Source: Deltaproteobacteria bacterium
Lineage (GTDB): Bacteria; Desulfobacterota; Desulfarculia; Adiutricales; Adiutricaceae
Length of the DNA stretch: 64,000 nucleotides
NCBI GenBank assembly: GCA_031273455.1
Contig: JAISRZ010000089.1
Location: 1-64,000, forward strand
Direction of reading: 5' to 3'
The notes under the pieces were generated by a model that did not search any database, was not told the origin of the DNA, and saw only the letters and a list, made by a program, of their open reading frames with translations. This document shows, one piece after another, positions 44,498 through 53,336 of this stretch (position 1 is its first letter; every line of letters starts with the position of its first letter). The translations under genes were made by a program, and so were the position numbers.

Positions 44498-44945
44498 TTT
44501 TAAAAATCTCCTTAGGTGAAAGAATCTTAATAGGGTAATAAGATAATGATTCATTAATTAAGTTTGTAAAAATACGTGTTTTGTCTTTAACTATGTACTG
44601 AAAATTAGTACTAATGATCATATCCATTGAATTTACTGTCGCAATAGAAATGTGAATAGCATCAATTAAATACTTTTCAGGTATAATTTTATTTTCAATG
44701 TATAACATAGCCAGTTTAATAGATTTTTCAGACTCATCAAGAACTTTTATGTTAAATTTGTCAATAAGACCTAACATGTTTTCTCGCTTGGGTTCGTGAG
44801 CTTGTTCTATCTCTGCAACAACATAAATTGAAGTAAAAGGTTCATATGTTCCTAAATTTATCTCTTCAAATAATTTAACAGTTGAATTATGTTCTTTTCT
44901 ATCAATGTCAAAATAATGATTAAATATACTTGTTTCTAAAAATAT
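44484..44945 (-). CDS. PIN-domain toxin without a normal start codon
   Basis: The frame from 44945 encodes about 153 residues: IFLETSIFNHYFD at the start, an EIEQAHEP middle segment and DAIHISIATVNSMDMIISTNFQYIV near the end. This matches PIN-domain proteins of the LET(S/T)xFN type, where the first acidic residue is glutamate. The codon in front of IFLETS is a TGA stop and the first codon is ATA; the first ATG is at 44777, which would cut away the N-terminal half including the catalytic acid. It is therefore either inactivated by a start-codon mutation or uses an unusual start. The antitoxin gene follows and is intact. Confidence 0.7.
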   Translation of the reverse strand: MFLETSIFNHYFDIDRKEHNSTVKLFEEINLGTYEPFTSIYVVAEIEQAHEPKRENMLGLIDKFNIKVLDESEKSIKLAMLYIENKIIPEKYLIDAIHISIATVNSMDMIISTNFQYIVKDKTRIFTNLINESLSYYPIKILSPKEIFKNDNI

Positions 44946-45043
44946 TCAAAAGTTGTAGCACTTATTTTTTTACGGCCCCTTAGCCAAACCGCGATTATCC
45001 TTAGCCAAGCGTACAAAACAATTAAGCGTGGCGCCCATGCGGC

Positions 45044-46225
45044 TCACATATTTCGCTCGCGCAAATATCGCCGGATTTCCTTACCTATCGCCAAGGCCAA
45101 AGGTGGCGGGACGGAGTTGGCCACCTGTCGATGTTGGTCAAGGTTTTTCACCGTTCCCGTCCGGGAGCGAATAGGCCCACACAGTATATAGTCATCGCTA
45201 TACCCGTGGAGACGCATATACTCCCTAGGCGTTAAATACCTATCCTCCGTTGGGTGAAAGAAAATTTCGCCGCAACGCAAGGTGTTAGAGGGTTTACCTC
45301 TGTCCAGTCTAAGGTACTTGGTGGTGTCTTTGGGTCGCAAATCGCCCCTAAGATCGCTATTTAAATGCGTTTGCGCGGCCAAATATGACCCCTCTGGCAC
45401 CTGGGCGATTCGCTCCCTATCCCGTGGCGGAGTGACATCAACGTGACTGTCCCCACGGTCAAAGAAGGTCGCGCCTTTAACCTTTGGCGTCGGTTTCCCT
45501 AGCCCAGCGATCGCTTCGCCCACAGTCATATACGGGGCTAAGCCAAAAAGGTTGGGCTCCTTAGCGCGGGGAGCGTGGGTGGGGACGGGGAAGTCAAACC
45601 CGTTGACGCCTCTAGTCGCCACCACAAACACTCTTTCTCGAAGCTGGGGAAGGCCATAATCAGCGGCGAGACACAACCGCCATTTAGGCGTGTAGCCAAC
45701 GCTGGTCAGCTCGGCGATAAAGCGCTCAAACACCCCGCCTTTTTTCCCATTGATGTCCTTGGCCCCAAGTAAGCCTTTCACTTGCTCAAGGAGGATAACT
45801 TTCGGCTTAAAATATTCCGCGAACCGGATAATTTCGAACAATAGAGGGCCGCGACTGTCGTTAAGCCCCTTTTGTTTACCCGCTAGCGAAAAAGGTTGGC
45901 AAGGCGGGCCACCAAACAGTAAGTCCAATTCGGTTGGCGCTACCTTTAGCTCAGCCCCTAACTTCGCTGGGTCCACCTTTCGGATATCAGTTTCGTAGAC
46001 CACCGTCTGGCTTTGATCGCGTAAAGCCGCCGAGCGGAGCGTCTCACAGCAGTGTTGGTCAATTTCCAGGGCCGCGATGACCTTAAACCCCGCTTTCCTA
46101 AGGCCTATATCCATCCCGCCCGCGCCGGAAAAAAGCGACAGCGCGGACAACTTTGTTCGCTTAGCTCGCTCGGTTTCGGCGCTTAGAGTCATATCCTCAC
46201 CCTTAGGCCCCCACCCGGTATCCAT
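45044..46225 (-). CDS. DNA (cytosine-5-)-methyltransferase, orphan
   Basis: A 393-residue C5 methyltransferase. Motif I is LFSGAGGMDIGL (SAM binding), motif IV is GGPPCQPFS with the catalytic C109, motif VI reads LLEQVKG, motif VIII is LPQLRERVFVVA, and the end has YLTPREYMRLHGYSDDY and QVANSVPPPLA. The ENV of motif VI is EQV here and the usual GNSV is ANSV, while the catalytic Glu (E147) remains. No restriction enzyme gene or very-short-patch repair gene lies next to it, so it is an orphan or a remnant of a restriction system. Two starts are possible: 46225, or the ATG eleven codons later with GTGAGG before it. Confidence 0.92.
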   Translation of the reverse strand: MDTGWGPKGEDMTLSAETERAKRTKLSALSLFSGAGGMDIGLRKAGFKVIAALEIDQHCCETLRSAALRDQSQTVVYETDIRKVDPAKLGAELKVAPTELDLLFGGPPCQPFSLAGKQKGLNDSRGPLLFEIIRFAEYFKPKVILLEQVKGLLGAKDINGKKGGVFERFIAELTSVGYTPKWRLCLAADYGLPQLRERVFVVATRGVNGFDFPVPTHAPRAKEPNLFGLAPYMTVGEAIAGLGKPTPKVKGATFFDRGDSHVDVTPPRDRERIAQVPEGSYLAAQTHLNSDLRGDLRPKDTTKYLRLDRGKPSNTLRCGEIFFHPTEDRYLTPREYMRLHGYSDDYILCGPIRSRTGTVKNLDQHRQVANSVPPPLALAIGKEIRRYLRERNM

Positions 46226-46807
46226 ATTAACCTCATTTTGGTCGTGAGCCTAATATATATTACACTAGCTCTGGCCCATTATCCAGGCGATGTTTTTCTG
46301 AATAAAAAATTCCCCGCCACCGAAAAATCGCCTTAAAAGCGTTGGCGATCGCTATAATAGCGTAAATTTATGTACTATACGCCAAATTAATTAATATATT
46401 ATCAAATATTATATGAAATATTTTTTTAATCCTATTACCGGCGCCATTAAGGGCCGCGAGAGCCCTTTATTGACCTAATCCAGAATTCATATTTCGCTAA
46501 AATAACGTAAACTAATTTTTCCTATATTTTATTAGTCTAACTATATAGTTTTAAGTTATATACAAAAATCAATTTACCTTTTCCATAAACAACATTTTAA
46601 TCTAAACTTTTCTTCTTTAATCTCGCCCTCTAAAAAATATCTTTTGTTTACAATTTTGGTTTCCTATGGTATAGTATTTTAGAATGACCAAATTTAATTC
46701 TAACAAAAAATTTATATTTGCCTAAAACCCGCCTTAGCGCTAATATTATGGATTTAGCCCTCTCGTCTGGTTGACGATTTATTAACGATTTTTTAACGGG
46801 TGACCCC
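46226..46807. other. AT-rich divergent spacer, about 580 bp
   Basis: Separates the methyltransferase from fmdB and the haem genes. No gene, RNA or relic seen. It must hold promoters for both sides but none stands out. Confidence 0.5.
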
Positions 46808-47050
46808 ATGCCCATATACGAATATAAGTGCGAAAAGTGCGGCAAAGAGTTTGAGACTTTAGTCCTTAACCAAAAAGAGGCTATTAGTTGCCCGGATTGC
46901 GGCTTTGACCGCTGCGCCAAGCTTCTTTCTAGCTTCCGAAGCTTAAGCGGATCCAGGGGCTCCTCCGAGGCCTTTGAGTCCCGGTCTTCTTCGGGCTCAG
47001 GTTGCGGCTCTTGCGCCGCCACCTCCTGCGCTGGGTGCGGCTCGCGTTGA
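46808..47050 (+). CDS. FmdB-family zinc-ribbon protein
   Basis: An 80-residue protein that opens with MPIYEYKCEKCGKEFE and has a second CPDCG knuckle, the four cysteines of the FmdB/CxxC_CxxC_SSSS zinc ribbon. A serine-glycine-rich stretch and a cysteine-rich tail (GCGSCAATSCAGCGSR) follow, the usual family end. FmdB proteins are thought to be regulators or metal-binding helpers; the true role is open. Its last codon overlaps the hemC start (TTGA), so it heads the haem operon. Confidence 0.9.
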   Translation: MPIYEYKCEKCGKEFETLVLNQKEAISCPDCGFDRCAKLLSSFRSLSGSRGSSEAFESRSSSGSGCGSCAATSCAGCGSR

Positions 47051-48039
47051 CCGAACCCATTTCTCAGCTAATAATTGGGGCCCGGGGGAGCCCTTTGTCC
47101 TTGGCTCAGACCCGGGCGACCCTTTTAAGCCTTATTAGCTTAAATCCGGCGATTAAAGGCGATATCCGGCCCATAGTCACTAAGGGCGATGATCTAACGG
47201 CCACCCCCGAGGCCTTAGGGCTTAAAGGCCTTTTTTCCCGGGAAATAGAAAAAGCCCTTTTAGCCGGGGAAATTGACGTGGCCATCCATAGCGCTAAAGA
47301 TCTGCCCATTGAGTTGCCCTGGGGTTTAACTTTAGGGCCTATCCCCGAGCGCGGCCCAGCGGTGGACGCCTTAGTCACCTTAGAGGGTTTAACCCTAGAG
47401 GAACTTCCTAGCGGCTCCAAGGTTGGAACCTCCAGTTTAAGGCGTAAAGCCCTTATTATGGCTTTACGCCCCGATCTAATAGTCGTTCCCGTGCGGGGTA
47501 ACTTAGAGACCCGCTTAGCCCATCTAACCAAGGGGACTTTTACGGCTTTATGCTTAGCTGAGGCCGGGTTAGTCCGTTTAAACCAAAAGGATTGGCCCCG
47601 GGTCCTTTTAGACCCAGCGGTCTTTCCCCCAGCCCCGGGGCAAGGGGCCTTGGCCCTAGAAATCCGGGCTAATGACCCTAAGACCGCCCGCCTTTTAGCC
47701 CCCCTTAACCACCCAGAATCAGCTTTACGGCTGGCTTTGGAAAGGGGCGTGGCCGCGGCCTTAGGCGTTGGTTGCCAAACCCCAGCCGCGGCTTACGCGG
47801 CGGTTAAAGACGGTTCTTATGAGGTTACGGCCCTAGTTTTAGCCCCGGACGGCGGGCGAAGGGTTCAGTTAACCCAAAACTTAACGCCCACCACCTTAGA
47901 AGAGGCTCGGGATATGGGTTTAGCTTTAGGCCGTTTAATCTTAAGCCAAGGTGGCTTAGAGCTTTTAGCCGCTCTAAATGGAGCGTCTGGAGCGTCTGGA
48001 GCCAGCGTCGCCAGCGATCCCGCGAGACCAGCCCGCTAA
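47047..48039 (+). CDS. hemC: Porphobilinogen deaminase (hydroxymethylbilane synthase)
   Basis: A 330-residue HemC, which joins four porphobilinogen units into hydroxymethylbilane in tetrapyrrole synthesis. The family features are IIGARGSPLSLAQT, FSREIEKALLAGEIDVAIHSAKDLP, VGTSSLRRKAL, VRGNLETRL and APGQGALALE; C243 in GVGCQTP holds the dipyrromethane cofactor. TTG at 47047 is chosen because it overlaps the fmdB stop and the family starts right there; a longer frame to 47002 lies inside fmdB. The C-terminus has an alanine-serine-glycine tail (GASGASGASVAS) made by short tandem repeats. Confidence 0.95.
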   Translation: MTEPISQLIIGARGSPLSLAQTRATLLSLISLNPAIKGDIRPIVTKGDDLTATPEALGLKGLFSREIEKALLAGEIDVAIHSAKDLPIELPWGLTLGPIPERGPAVDALVTLEGLTLEELPSGSKVGTSSLRRKALIMALRPDLIVVPVRGNLETRLAHLTKGTFTALCLAEAGLVRLNQKDWPRVLLDPAVFPPAPGQGALALEIRANDPKTARLLAPLNHPESALRLALERGVAAALGVGCQTPAAAYAAVKDGSYEVTALVLAPDGGRRVQLTQNLTPTTLEEARDMGLALGRLILSQGGLELLAALNGASGASGASVASDPARPAR

Positions 48040-49562
48040 TGGCCGGTAAAGTCTATCTAGTGGGGGCGGGGCCGGGGGATCCCGGGTTACTGACCTTACG
48101 CGGGGCCGAGCTTATCGGCCGGGCCGAGGTCTTGGTCTACGACCATCTAGCCGCCCCGGAACTTTTAAGTTTAGCTCCAGTGGATTGTGAGCTGATTAAC
48201 GCCGGTAAAGAAGCTAGTCAGCACACTTTAAGCCAAACGGCCATTAACGAGCTTTTGGCTAAAAAAGCCCTAGCCGGGCGACAAGTGGTCCGGTTAAAGG
48301 GCGGCGACCCCTATATCTTTGGTCGGGGTGGGGAAGAGGCCCTTTATTTAGCTGATTTAGGGGTGGAGTTTGAGGTTGTCCCGGGCGTCTCGGCGGCCCT
48401 AGCCGCGGCTAGTTACGCGGGGGTCCCTTTAACCCACCGCGGGTTAGCCACTAAAGCCACCATTTTAACGGGCCACGATAAATCTGGGCGGACGGTTAGT
48501 TTTCCCGGGTATGACCCCGCCGAGACCCTGGCCATTGTCATGGGTCGGGGAAATTTAGAGCCCCTCTGCGAGGGGTTAAAGGCCACCGGCCGACCGGACG
48601 ATACCCCGGCCTTAGCCGTGGAGTGGGGCACCACGCCCTGGCAAAAGTCAGTGGCCGGGACCATCGCCACTTTACCCGCGCGAGTCACCGAAGCGCGGAT
48701 CGGGGCCCCGGTTCTTTTAGTGATCGGTCAAGTGGTGTCCTTACGGGAAAAACTTAACTGGTTTGAAAAAAGGCCTCTTTTTGGCCGGACTGTCTTAGTC
48801 ACCCGGACCCGGGCTCAAGGGAGCCTTTTAGCGGCCCGGTTAAAAGAATTAGGGGCCAAGGTTCTGGAAAAGCCGGTTATTTCTATTAAGCCCCTTGACC
48901 CTAACCCAGACTTAGACCAGGTTTTAAGCCAGCTAAAAAGTTTTTCTCCGGGGTATTTAATTCTTACTAGCCCCAATGGGGCGGAGATCTTTTTAAAGGC
49001 CCTTTTAAAAACTGGCCAAGACGTTCGGAGTCTTGGTCAGTTGAAGATTGTGGTTATGGGCGAGGGCACGGCCGCGGCTTTAAGCCCTTTTGGCTTAAAA
49101 GCGGATTATCTACCTAAAGTTTACCAAGCTGAAGGGCTCTTGGACTTATTTAATGATCTAAACTTACCGCTCGATCCGGTCATAATCCCCCGGGCCAAGG
49201 TCGCTCGGGACGTTTTACCGGACGGGTTAGCCGCCCGGGGCCACCAGGTTAAAGTGGTTCCGCTTTACGCAACAGTTTTAGCCCCCCCAGGGTCTTTAGC
49301 CCAAGAGCTTCAAGGGGAAAGGATCGATTTAGCCACGGTCACTAGTTCCAGCGTAGCTATGGGGTTAGCCAGGGGGTTAGCCAGGGGGTTAGCCGCGGGG
49401 TTAGAGGGGGATAAAAGACCCTGGCCCCCAGTCGTGGCCATTGGCCCCATCGCTGGCCAGAAGGCTATGGACTTAGGTTTTTCCGTCGTGGCCCAAAGCC
49501 CCCAGGCCACCATTAACTCCTTAGTTATGACCATTAAAGAATGGTTTAAAAGGGCCGTTTAG
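48039..49562 (+). CDS. cobA-hemD: Fused uroporphyrinogen-III methyltransferase / uroporphyrinogen-III synthase
   Basis: A 507-residue two-domain enzyme. Residues 1-245 are the SAM-dependent methyltransferase CobA/SUMT (VYLVGAGPGDPGLLTLRG, VRLKGGDPYIFGRGGEE, VPGVSAALAAASYAGVPLTHRG), which makes precorrin-2. Residues 260-507 are HemD (GRTVLVTRTRAQGSLLAARLKELGA, ILTSPNGAEIF), which closes hydroxymethylbilane to uroporphyrinogen III. The fusion couples three steps to adjacent hemC, feeding sirohaem, cobamide or alternative haem routes. ATG overlaps the hemC stop (TAATG). A short repeated LARGLARGLA stretch near residue 445 is a lineage-specific insertion. Confidence 0.95.
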   Translation: MAGKVYLVGAGPGDPGLLTLRGAELIGRAEVLVYDHLAAPELLSLAPVDCELINAGKEASQHTLSQTAINELLAKKALAGRQVVRLKGGDPYIFGRGGEEALYLADLGVEFEVVPGVSAALAAASYAGVPLTHRGLATKATILTGHDKSGRTVSFPGYDPAETLAIVMGRGNLEPLCEGLKATGRPDDTPALAVEWGTTPWQKSVAGTIATLPARVTEARIGAPVLLVIGQVVSLREKLNWFEKRPLFGRTVLVTRTRAQGSLLAARLKELGAKVLEKPVISIKPLDPNPDLDQVLSQLKSFSPGYLILTSPNGAEIFLKALLKTGQDVRSLGQLKIVVMGEGTAAALSPFGLKADYLPKVYQAEGLLDLFNDLNLPLDPVIIPRAKVARDVLPDGLAARGHQVKVVPLYATVLAPPGSLAQELQGERIDLATVTSSSVAMGLARGLARGLAAGLEGDKRPWPPVVAIGPIAGQKAMDLGFSVVAQSPQATINSLVMTIKEWFKRAV

Positions 49563-49578
49563 AGACTTAAAGACAAAC

Positions 49579-51981
49579 ATGGCCGTAGATTATCAAAAAC
49601 TTTTGAACCCCGCCCAGTTTAAAGCCGTGACCCACGAGGCCGGGCCCTTACTTATTGTGGCTGGGGCGGGGAGCGGCAAAACCCGGACTTTAGTCCATCG
49701 GGTGGCTTGGCTCATCGAAAAGGGGCATAAACCCTGGTCCATCCTTTTATTGACCTTTACCCGGAAAGCGGCCCAAGAGATGCTGACCCGCTCGGCCGAG
49801 CTGGTTGGTTTAGCCGCTGGGCGGGTCTCGGGGGGGACCTTTCATTCTTTAGCCCACAACCTTTTACGGGGCCACGCTAAACTCTTAGGTTTGTCCCCGT
49901 CTTTTACGGTCCTGGACCAAGACGACGCGGAGGCTTTAATTGGCCGGATTAGGGCTAACCACCCCGAGGTCAAGACTTTAGAGCGTTTTCCCAATAAAGG
50001 GCCTATTTTAGGCTTAATCTCCCAGTCAATTAACCGTCAAATACCTTTAAAAGAGGTGATTAATCGAAGCTACCCCCATTTTCGGTCGTTTTACCCGGTC
50101 TTAAAAACCATTAGCCAGACTTACCAAGCCGAAAAACTAAGTCGCTCCTTAGTCGATTTTGACGATCTTTTGGTTTATTTAGTCCGCCTTTTAGCCGAAA
50201 ACGAGGAGGCTCGAAAAGCCATCGCCGCCCGGTATGACCACGTCTTAGTGGATGAGTACCAAGACACCAACCACCTCCAAGCCCAGTTGACTTATTATCT
50301 GGCTAAAGACCGCCAAAACGTCACCGTGGTGGGCGATGAGGCCCAATCCATTTACTCCTTTCGGGGGGCCAGCGTCCGGAACATCTTGGAGTTTCCCGAC
50401 CTTTTCCCCGGGGCCACCGTCGTCGCCTTGGAGGACAATTACCGCTCTTACGCCCCCATCTTAACGGTGGCTAACAAAATCATTAGCGAGTCTAAGGAGA
50501 AATACGACAAAAGGTTAGTGGCGGCCCGGGGTATGGGGCCATTACCCATCTTACACTCCGCCGCTGACGTGGCGACAGAGGCCCGGCTAGTGACCTTCGC
50601 CATTCAAGAAAGGCTCCAAAATGGCCGATCTTTAGCGGATATGGCGGTGTTATTTCGGAACTCCACCCATTCTTACGAGCTGGAGGTCCTTTTACAAAGA
50701 AACGGCCTCCCTTTCACCAAGTACGGGGGCCGCAAGTTTTTGGAAACCGCCCATGTCAAAGGCTTTTTATCCTTACTAAGGGCCTCGGTTAACCCGGGCG
50801 ATGGCTTAAGTTTAAGAAGGGCCTTAATGGACTTAAAGGGCGTAGGCGAAAAGGGGGCCGAAAATATCGCCAACTGGGTCGGGTCCGCCCACGAAAGGTT
50901 AGCCAATATCTATGAAGCCCCGGCGAGCGAGCGCGTCAAAGGGAGCTTATATCCGCTGGCCGCTTTAATGGCCAACTTAATTAAGCCCGATATTGAGGTT
51001 AGTTCCGAGAAAAAAGCTTTGTTGGCCCTTAAGTATTACCAGGGTCTTTTAGCCGATCTTTTTCCCGACGATTACCCGTCCCGCCAGGAGGACTTAAAGG
51101 AAATCCTCCCCATGCTGGCCAACGGTCCCGATTTGGCCACCGCCCTTTCGGACATCTCGTTGGATCCGCCGTCCTCGAGGGGCCAAGGCCGGGCCGCTGA
51201 CGGGCGGCCCTTGGATCTAACCTTATCCACCATCCACTCGGCCAAAGGCTTGGAGTGGGGCGTGGTCTTTGTTTTGTCCTTGACTGAGGGGCGGTTTCCG
51301 GGGCCTTACGTTAAAGAGACCGAAAACCTGGAGGAGGAAAGGCGTTTACTGTACGTGGCCGTGACCCGGGCCAAAGATGAGCTCCATCTTTTGACCCCAA
51401 GACATTGTGGGGCTTGGTCTTTGGAGCCCTCGCTTCCTAACCGGTTTTTAAGCTCCTTAACCGCCCGGGAAGTGGAGTCTTGGAGCGATGGCCAAATTTG
51501 TTCTTTTAAGAACTTGGACCCGTCCTTAGACCAAGACGACACGGACTATATCGATGACACCGATTACCCGGACCCGGATTACCCGGACGATTTAGGCCAC
51601 CCCGAGGAGTCAAGTTACGCGGTCCCGCGAGCGGCGAACTCGCTAAGGGCGGGAAAACCCCTTAAGCCCGCCACCTCCCAAAGGAGCGTTAAAACCCCGA
51701 CCGCCCGCTATGGCGAGGCTATTAGATCCACCCCTAAAGCGCGACCTAGTCAGCCAGTTAGCCAGCGGCCCGCGGCCGCGAAGGAGGTTATTAACCCCAC
51801 GGAGCCTAGCTCCTATGACCCCAACTACCAGCCGGAAAAAGGCCATCGGATTAGCCATCCGGTTTACGGCCCGGGTCTGGTAATTAAACTAAATGATGAT
51901 ATAGTCACCATAGATTTTGACCATTACGGGATCAAAAAGATCCGTGGCCCTTACGCCCGGCTATCTCGGCTCCAAGCCTAG
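49579..51981 (+). CDS. UvrD/PcrA-type DNA helicase
   Basis: An 800-residue superfamily 1A helicase. Walker A GAGSGKT is at 29-35, then LLTFTRKAAQEM, GTFHSLAHNLL, DEYQDTN (Walker B), GDEAQSIYSFRGA, DNYRSY and the late motifs TIHSAKGLEW and LLYVAVTRAKDEL. It moves 3' to 5' along single strands in repair or in removing proteins from DNA. An acidic Asp-Tyr-Pro repeat linker (about 650-680) leads to a small C-terminal domain (HPVYGPGLVIKLNDDIVTIDF) like the PcrA/UvrD tail that binds RNA polymerase. UvrD, PcrA and Rep cannot be told apart by eye, so no symbol is given. Confidence 0.92.
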   Translation: MAVDYQKLLNPAQFKAVTHEAGPLLIVAGAGSGKTRTLVHRVAWLIEKGHKPWSILLLTFTRKAAQEMLTRSAELVGLAAGRVSGGTFHSLAHNLLRGHAKLLGLSPSFTVLDQDDAEALIGRIRANHPEVKTLERFPNKGPILGLISQSINRQIPLKEVINRSYPHFRSFYPVLKTISQTYQAEKLSRSLVDFDDLLVYLVRLLAENEEARKAIAARYDHVLVDEYQDTNHLQAQLTYYLAKDRQNVTVVGDEAQSIYSFRGASVRNILEFPDLFPGATVVALEDNYRSYAPILTVANKIISESKEKYDKRLVAARGMGPLPILHSAADVATEARLVTFAIQERLQNGRSLADMAVLFRNSTHSYELEVLLQRNGLPFTKYGGRKFLETAHVKGFLSLLRASVNPGDGLSLRRALMDLKGVGEKGAENIANWVGSAHERLANIYEAPASERVKGSLYPLAALMANLIKPDIEVSSEKKALLALKYYQGLLADLFPDDYPSRQEDLKEILPMLANGPDLATALSDISLDPPSSRGQGRAADGRPLDLTLSTIHSAKGLEWGVVFVLSLTEGRFPGPYVKETENLEEERRLLYVAVTRAKDELHLLTPRHCGAWSLEPSLPNRFLSSLTAREVESWSDGQICSFKNLDPSLDQDDTDYIDDTDYPDPDYPDDLGHPEESSYAVPRAANSLRAGKPLKPATSQRSVKTPTARYGEAIRSTPKARPSQPVSQRPAAAKEVINPTEPSSYDPNYQPEKGHRISHPVYGPGLVIKLNDDIVTIDFDHYGIKKIRGPYARLSRLQA

Positions 51982-52013
51982 TTTAGACGGTTAATTTTAC
52001 GCGGTGTTAGGCT

Positions 52014-53336
52014 ATGAGCTACCGGACATCCTTAACCAAACTGTTTGACCTGCAAAAATATGGCGTTAAAGTGGGCCTAGCCACCACCTTAAGCCTCCTG
52101 GCCGCTTTAGGCGACCCCCATAAAGGGGCCTTTGTCCACCTGGCTGGCACCAATGGCAAGGGGTCCACCGCGGTCAACTTAGAGGCCATCTTAATGGCGG
52201 GCGGCTATAAAACCGGGCTCTACACCTCCCCCCATCTAGTGACCTTTCGGGAGCGGATCCGGGTTAACGGGGTCATGATCACCGAAGAGGAAACCTTGGA
52301 TCTTTTTAACCGGGTCTGGTCGGTCATTGACGAAGAGCGTCCCCCCACCTACTTTGAGTTTGTCACGGCCATGGCTTTCCTTTACTTTCAAGACCAAAAA
52401 CCGGACGTCATCATCTTGGAGGCTGGTTTAGGCGGGCGGTTGGACTCCACCAACGTGGTCAGCCCCATCTTAACGGCCATCACCAACATTTCTTTAGAGC
52501 ACACCGAGTTTTTAGGCGACACTTTAGAGGCCATCGCCGCGGAAAAAGCCGGGATCATTAAGCCCCAGATCCCTTTAGTCGGCGGGCGGATCGAGGAGCC
52601 GGCTTTAGGGGTCATTAAAAAGAAATTAGCTGAGCTCAAAGCCCCAGGCTACTTTTATAACCAAGATTATAAGTTCGTCCCCCAAGCTAAAAACCCCTCT
52701 TTTTTCGACTATGAGGGCCCTAACCTTAAGGTCACCAATCTTAAACCGAGTCTACTTGGCCCCTACCAAGTGGAAAACGCGGCCCAAGCCGTGGCTTTGG
52801 CGGAGCTCTTGACCTTAAGGGGGTTCCCCTTGGAGCCTAGCGCCATTCGTGAGGGTTTAAGCCGGGCCCAATGGCCGGGCCGAGCCCAAAGAATGGAGCC
52901 CGGCTCTTGGCCGCCCGATGGCTCGTCCAAGGCCCCCTTGGTTTTGGATGGGGCCCATAACCCCGGCGGGGCCCAAGCTTTTAGCTCTTATTTGGCCGCC
53001 TTGGGCGCCCAGAAGATCCACCTCATCGCCGGGGTCATGGCCGATAAGGACGTGGCCGGGGTTTTAAGCCCCTTAATCGCTTTAGCTGACCGCTTATATT
53101 TAACCCGACCGGAATACGCCCGGGCCGCCGACCCCCAGGCTCTTTTGGACCGCTTAACCGCCGCCTTAGGGCCAATCGCTCAACCCCACGACCTTTACCC
53201 GAGCCTCCCCCTAGCCTTGGCCGCGGCGGCTAAAAACGCCGCGGCTAGCGATCTGGTGGTGGTTAGCGGCTCCCTTTTTACGGTGGGGGAAACCTTGGCC
53301 TATTTAACCGGCCAACCCGTAGTGGAGCCCAACTAA
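52014..53336 (+). CDS. folC: Dihydrofolate synthase / folylpolyglutamate synthase
   Basis: A 440-residue Mur-ligase-like enzyme that adds glutamate to dihydropteroate and folates. The P-loop GTNGKGSTA is near residue 43, followed by GLYTSPHL, FEFVTAMAFLYF, EAGLGGRLDSTNV, ISLEHTEFLG, AAEKAGIIKP and DGAHNPGGAQAF, all family motifs in order. The length is normal. The next gene, lptD, begins on the last base of its stop codon, so the two are probably co-transcribed. Confidence 0.95.
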   Translation: MSYRTSLTKLFDLQKYGVKVGLATTLSLLAALGDPHKGAFVHLAGTNGKGSTAVNLEAILMAGGYKTGLYTSPHLVTFRERIRVNGVMITEEETLDLFNRVWSVIDEERPPTYFEFVTAMAFLYFQDQKPDVIILEAGLGGRLDSTNVVSPILTAITNISLEHTEFLGDTLEAIAAEKAGIIKPQIPLVGGRIEEPALGVIKKKLAELKAPGYFYNQDYKFVPQAKNPSFFDYEGPNLKVTNLKPSLLGPYQVENAAQAVALAELLTLRGFPLEPSAIREGLSRAQWPGRAQRMEPGSWPPDGSSKAPLVLDGAHNPGGAQAFSSYLAALGAQKIHLIAGVMADKDVAGVLSPLIALADRLYLTRPEYARAADPQALLDRLTAALGPIAQPHDLYPSLPLALAAAAKNAAASDLVVVSGSLFTVGETLAYLTGQPVVEPN

